From Thermoleophilaceae bacterium (GTDB taxonomy: Bacteria > Actinomycetota > Thermoleophilia > Solirubrobacterales > Thermoleophilaceae), in contig JACCUC010000037.1 in NCBI GenBank assembly GCA_013812065.1, positions 1 to 5,558 on the forward strand: a DNA stretch of 5,558 bases. Reading direction: 5' to 3'. Under the pieces are notes generated by a model that was given only the letters and a program-made list of their open reading frames with translations, ran no database searches and had not been told where the DNA came from. Numbering within the stretch: the first letter of the stretch is position 1; every line of letters begins with the position of its first letter. Below are positions 5,332 through 5,558 of this stretch, one piece after another. The position numbers and the translations under genes are program-made.

Positions 5332-5558
5332 GCGCCACGGTCCCGCTTCCGCCGTTCTCCAACGAGCCCCTGCTCGAGCTCCGCCGTGCGCCGGTGCGCG
5401 AGTCGCTCGTTGCGGCGCTGGGCGAGCTCGAGCCGCGCCTGCCGCTGACCGTGCCGATCCTCGTCGGCGAGGACGCACTCGCGGCCGACGACTTCCGTTC
5501 GACCGACCCCGGAGAGCCCGAGCGCGTCGTCGCCACCGTCGCGCGCGCGGGCGCACGC
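5328..5558 (+). CDS. pruA: L-glutamate gamma-semialdehyde dehydrogenase, N-terminal part
   Basis: The GTG at 5328 overlaps the proline dehydrogenase TGA as GTGA, and 77 codons are readable before the window ends. The encoded start contains PPFSNEPLLELRR (residues 8-20), which matches the F-x-NEP segment at the start of P5C dehydrogenases and in the PutA linker. It continues through LTVPILVGEDAL (40-51) and STDPGEPERVVATVARAG (58-75), equivalent to the family's PLVIGGE and NPA-P-EVVG segments. The enzyme is NAD(P)+-dependent and oxidises glutamate semialdehyde, made by hydrolysis of pyrroline-5-carboxylate, to glutamate, completing proline breakdown. Its catalytic Cys and Glu and the NAD fold lie beyond the window. 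The 4-base overlap suggests translational coupling and near-equal amounts of the two enzymes. There is no separate ribosome site; GGCG-rich coding sequence precedes the start. The family call rests on N-terminal pattern and gene order. Confidence 0.88.
   Translation, partial: MSATVPLPPFSNEPLLELRRAPVRESLVAALGELEPRLPLTVPILVGEDALAADDFRSTDPGEPERVVATVARAGAR

Noticed and set aside
4276..5556. Long minus-strand open frame of 426 codons opposite proline dehydrogenase
   Set aside because: It is Arg/Ala/His-rich with no family motif, and it is explained by the strong codon bias of the well-supported plus-strand gene. It also runs across the junction of two real genes.

Overview
The window is very GC-rich (roughly 70% by eye), with strong G/C bias at third codon positions, GTG starts and mostly weak Shine-Dalgarno sequences. 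Together with the gene families present, this suggests a high-GC actinobacterium or a deep relative, possibly of the Thermoleophilia/Gaiellales type. That placement is inference; there is no rRNA or marker gene to settle it.

Layout from left to right: (1) the 3' end of a plus-strand gene carrying one Calx-beta repeat, ending at 405. (2) A 147-bp gap between converging genes that holds three perfect palindromes. (3) Three minus-strand genes read right to left: a small protein with a zinc-ribbon-like N-terminus (2982-3644), a two-domain VOC/glyoxalase-like protein of the Rv0577 (Cfp30B/TB27.3) type (2076-2855), and a family-4-like glycosyltransferase (553-about 1959). The gaps between them are 116-126 bp, so they need not form one operon. 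(4) A 307-bp divergent region containing a 12-bp palindrome beside the zinc-ribbon gene and a long nested inverted repeat in front of the plus-strand operon. (5) A plus-strand proline-degradation operon: a PutA-type proline dehydrogenase (3952-5331) overlapping by GTGA with the start of L-glutamate gamma-semialdehyde dehydrogenase (5328 onward, cut by the window end).

Only the last two genes have a clear shared job: proline is oxidised to pyrroline-5-carboxylate, which hydrolyses to glutamate semialdehyde and is then oxidised to glutamate. The Calx-beta protein (probably surface or secreted) and the glycosyltransferase (cell-envelope or glycan synthesis) may both concern the cell surface, but the sequence does not link them functionally.

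No RNA gene, CRISPR array, insertion sequence or phage gene was seen, and nothing here amounts to an obviously new system. The points most worth a second look are the nested hairpin before the proline operon, the uncharacterised Cys/His-rich protein, the palindromes between the converging genes, and the unclear 5' ends of the glycosyltransferase and Calx-beta genes.
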